Source: Bacteroidota bacterium (lineage in GTDB: Bacteria > Bacteroidota > Bacteroidia > Bacteroidales > Prolixibacteraceae). Taken from it: a stretch of 64,000 bases of DNA. The first letter of the stretch is position 1, and each line of letters opens with the position of its first letter. This document shows positions 61,947 to 64,000 of the stretch, one piece after another. The position numbers and the translations under genes were made by a program. The notes under the pieces are model-generated. The model was not told the DNA's origin. It worked only from the letters and a program-made list of their open reading frames with translations, and made no database searches. Location of the stretch: contig JAHEYU010000009.1 in the NCBI GenBank assembly GCA_023251435.1, positions 59,615 to 123,614 of the forward strand. Reading direction: 5' to 3'.

Positions 61947-63551
61947 CTAATTGTAAATTTCTTTCGCTCTTCTGCTATTTAATTCAATGGTAATTTCATC
62001 CATCTTCTTTTGATCTAGCGGATAAAGCACCATTAGCCCGGCTCCAACTAATGCTACAATTGTTGGTATCCAACTCATAAGCATAATGATACCCGGAACA
62101 GCACCTTGAATAGCCAACTCATCTTGTCCGTTGTAATGGAATGCTGCCAATACAAAGCCAATAATTGCACCGGCAACACCACCTCCAAGCTTGGTAGAGA
62201 AAGAGCCTGCCGAATAGATAAGCCCGGTCGCTCTCCGACCGTTTTTAAACTCTGAATAATCGGCCGCATCGCCAAGCATTGCAAAAAACAGGGTTGGGAA
62301 TATGGCGGCGGCGAATTCAGAAATTATGCCTATTGAAAAAATACCAACAATATCGTCGGGACCGCAAAAAGCAAGCAATGCATTAACCAGCCCTGAAAAA
62401 ATAAAGGCATAAATGAATAGATTACGTTTGCCAAATCGTTTCCCTAAAGGTGATGTGATCATCGCGCCACCTATCGATGCCACCATTAGCGCAACCATGT
62501 ACGATCCGGCCAACAACTGATCGTGTAAATAATGCGAAAAATAGATGACAACAATTCCTTGTTTGATGGAGTTGTAAATCTGAAATACCAATCCGATAAT
62601 CAACATGATTATCCATGGCCTGTTCCGGATTAAATCTTTGAGGTCCTTTCCAAGATTGGTTTCCTGCGATTTCGGCGGAGTCACTCGCTCTTTTGTGGTA
62701 TAAAACGTAGCAATAAGGGCCAACGACAAGAAAACAGACAACAAATAAATGGAATTGCTATAACCTCTTTTCTGGTCGATAATGGTTATATCTTTTGCTT
62801 CAATGTTTTCTTCACCAGCAACAACAAAAGAATACTTTTTTTGAGCTTCCATCGAAAAACTCTTTCCCTGCGTAGGAACATTGAGACTGTCGCCACTTGA
62901 AGCATTAGCCCAGGTAAATAAAGCAATGCCATCATCGGTTTTGATGTTCACATTTTCAACATCCTTTGGGGATGAAACAGTCACTTCATATTTTTTCGAA
63001 TCCAGTTTGTTAACATCAATCGTCGGATTAATATTTCCAAATTGGGCGACCAAAAACAACAAAGCTCCCTGAACCAGCATACCTCCGGAAAATGCGCCAA
63101 CCATTCGATACGAACCAAGACTTGTTCGCTCTTTGTCGTCGCCGGTCATCACGGCCATCAGCGCACCATAAGGAATATTGTTTGCCGTGTAAACCAGCGT
63201 AAATATGATATAAGTAGTGTAGGCATAAATTATTTTTCCGGTAGCGCTTAAGTTCGGACTCATGAATAATAATGATAAAATTACCCCCAGTGGAATAGCC
63301 GACCATAATATCCACGGACGGAATTTACCGTATTTTGTATTGGTCCTGTCACCGATAATGCCCATTGCAATATCGCTGACCCCATCACTGAACCGCGCAA
63401 TCAACAAGAGTAATCCTACGGCTGCAGGATTTATTCCAAAAACATCGGTGTAGAAGATAAATAAGAAAGTTGACACTCCGCGCCAGGCAATATTTGCGGC
63501 CCCGTCGCCAAGGGCATACCCAATTTTTTCTTTTAAGGATAGTTTTTCCAC
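61947..63551 (-). CDS. GPH-family sugar:cation symporter with large periplasmic insertion
   Basis: A 534-residue transporter of the glycoside-pentoside-hexuronide family (MFS). N-terminal KIGYALGDGAANIAW and the loop GDRTNTKYGKFRPWILW are diagnostic. Between the fifth and sixth membrane segments about 85 extra residues (172-262, DSKKYEVTVSSPKDVENVNI and following) lie outside the membrane; this makes it longer than the usual 450-470. The start is GTG at 63551. It most likely imports the disaccharide split by the GH94 enzyme encoded next. Confidence 0.88.
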   Translation of the reverse strand: MEKLSLKEKIGYALGDGAANIAWRGVSTFLFIFYTDVFGINPAAVGLLLLIARFSDGVSDIAMGIIGDRTNTKYGKFRPWILWSAIPLGVILSLLFMSPNLSATGKIIYAYTTYIIFTLVYTANNIPYGALMAVMTGDDKERTSLGSYRMVGAFSGGMLVQGALLFLVAQFGNINPTIDVNKLDSKKYEVTVSSPKDVENVNIKTDDGIALFTWANASSGDSLNVPTQGKSFSMEAQKKYSFVVAGEENIEAKDITIIDQKRGYSNSIYLLSVFLSLALIATFYTTKERVTPPKSQETNLGKDLKDLIRNRPWIIMLIIGLVFQIYNSIKQGIVVIYFSHYLHDQLLAGSYMVALMVASIGGAMITSPLGKRFGKRNLFIYAFIFSGLVNALLAFCGPDDIVGIFSIGIISEFAAAIFPTLFFAMLGDAADYSEFKNGRRATGLIYSAGSFSTKLGGGVAGAIIGFVLAAFHYNGQDELAIQGAVPGIIMLMSWIPTIVALVGAGLMVLYPLDQKKMDEITIELNSRRAKEIYN

Positions 63552-63796
63552 AGGTGTTAGTTTTAAGAGTTAAGATGATCGCTGAATATTCCTGAAATGG
63601 TGTAAATAAGATCAATACTTCAGTTGAATATGATTCAAATATCAACAATCTTTTTGAAATAAAGGCAAAAAACGCCGGAATCTTATTGTAGAATCGACAA
63701 GAAGTGTTTAATGACATGTTTGAGGATTCATCCAGTCACCACTATTCAACAAAAAACCCGGCTATTAACCGGGTTTCATATTTAGAAAATGATAAA
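63552..63796. promoter_or_regulatory. Region ahead of the GPH symporter gene
   Basis: The 245 bp hold the terminator of the upstream gene and then must contain the promoter of the symporter-phosphorylase pair. No exact TAnnTTTG box, operator repeat or small gene was recognised in it. Confidence 0.35.
63751..63776 (-). terminator. Terminator after the Gfo/Idh/MocA gene
   Basis: An 8-bp stem AAACCCGG/CCGGGTTT around a 7-base loop; on the minus strand it runs into TTTTTTG. It lies 21 bases after the stop at 63797. Confidence 0.75.
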
Positions 63797-64000
63797 TTAA
63801 ATCTTAGGCAATGCCCACGGTGCGCGGTATTCGGGAACCAAAAATTTGTTGGCTTCCTCATCGTTAACGAATTTGCTGGTTTCAGAATCCCAATACAAAC
63901 GACGACCGGTTCGCAGGGCAATATTTCCCAGATGAGCCACACGGGCGGTATTGGCAGCAATTGCTATGCTGGCATTCAGGTTGCGGTTGCGGTCTTTCAC
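63797..64000 (-). CDS. Gfo/Idh/MocA-family oxidoreductase, C-terminal part only
   Basis: The last 67 codons are visible; the rest lies beyond the right edge. NTARVAHLGNIALRTGRRLY, then WDSETSKFVNDEEAN and the terminal YRAPWALPKI are typical of the exported Bacteroidota branch of Gfo/Idh/MocA oxidoreductases, which often act on sugars or sugar derivatives. It is in the same direction as the symporter and phosphorylase genes but separated from them by a terminator. Confidence 0.85.
   Translation of the reverse strand: MKDRNRNLNASIAIAANTARVAHLGNIALRTGRRLYWDSETSKFVNDEEANKFLVPEYRAPWALPKI

Overview
The window looks like a chromosomal segment of a Bacteroidota bacterium, probably a Marinilabiliales/Prolixibacteraceae-type marine or sediment organism (the order is a guess; the phylum is well supported). 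The evidence is a SusC/SusD pair with its own ECF sigma factor and FecR anti-sigma, a protein with a type IX secretion sorting tail, DUF58, YraN and LpxK orthologues of the phylum's type, and repeated promoters of the Bacteroidota -7 form TAnnTTTG. No rRNA, tRNA, CRISPR array, transposase, integrase or prophage was found.

Layout. 1-9300: housekeeping genes (thioredoxin end, DUF58, endonuclease/phosphatase-fold protein, prmC, ribD, cardiolipin synthase), a small GNAT-like two-gene unit, and a divergent tryptophanase-family enzyme. 9300-18800: a diheme lipoprotein, a DUF2271/T9SS protein, an AraC regulator, and a divergent seven-gene operon of exported hydrolases, carboxymuconolactone-decarboxylase-like and cupin proteins, a PQQ-type propeller and an aldo/keto reductase. 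18800-23400: an array of displaced gene ends and small toxin-antitoxin genes beside a threonine dehydratase-like gene, then a GNAT enzyme, purine nucleoside phosphorylase and LpxK. 23400-30400: a carotenoid cluster (crtB, crtI / crtD, cruF, crtW, acyltransferase, glycosyltransferase). 30500-37900: a PIF1/HRDC-type helicase with a second displaced-end cassette, a DoxX-TIM-barrel fusion, an amidohydrolase, an outer-membrane barrel and a CoA-binding protein. 38200-45200: susD, susC, fecR and sigma factor. 45300-54200: SPOR lipoprotein, GIY-YIG protein, acyl-CoA dehydrogenase, efflux adaptor, TetR, HAD, lipid kinase, mscL, LD-carboxypeptidase and yraN. 54300-64000: GH2 beta-mannosidase, DEAD-box helicase, a ParE-type toxin-antitoxin pair, GH94 phosphorylase, GPH sugar symporter and the end of a Gfo/Idh/MocA oxidoreductase.

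Most striking observation: two unrelated genes (the threonine dehydratase-like gene and the PIF1-type helicase) each have short gene cassettes directly after their stop codon, and beyond the cassette lies a second, diverged copy of the same gene's 3' end. At the dehydratase there are two such displaced ends (32 and 18 codons) bracketing an MntA/HepT pair and a separate 125-codon gene; at the helicase one frameshifted displaced end (about 40 codons) lies beyond a lone MNT nucleotidyltransferase gene. The displaced ends differ from the intact gene ends, as if the cassettes arrived together with a foreign 3' end that rebuilt the gene. No recombinase is carried. This may be an undescribed way in which small toxin-antitoxin modules settle at gene 3' ends; it is an inference from sequence layout and needs comparison with relatives.

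Metabolic reading: the GH2, GH94 and GPH genes suggest import and phosphorolytic use of beta-linked (manno/cello) oligosaccharides; the carotenoid cluster, with an acyltransferase and a glycosyltransferase at its end, suggests a modified polar carotenoid.
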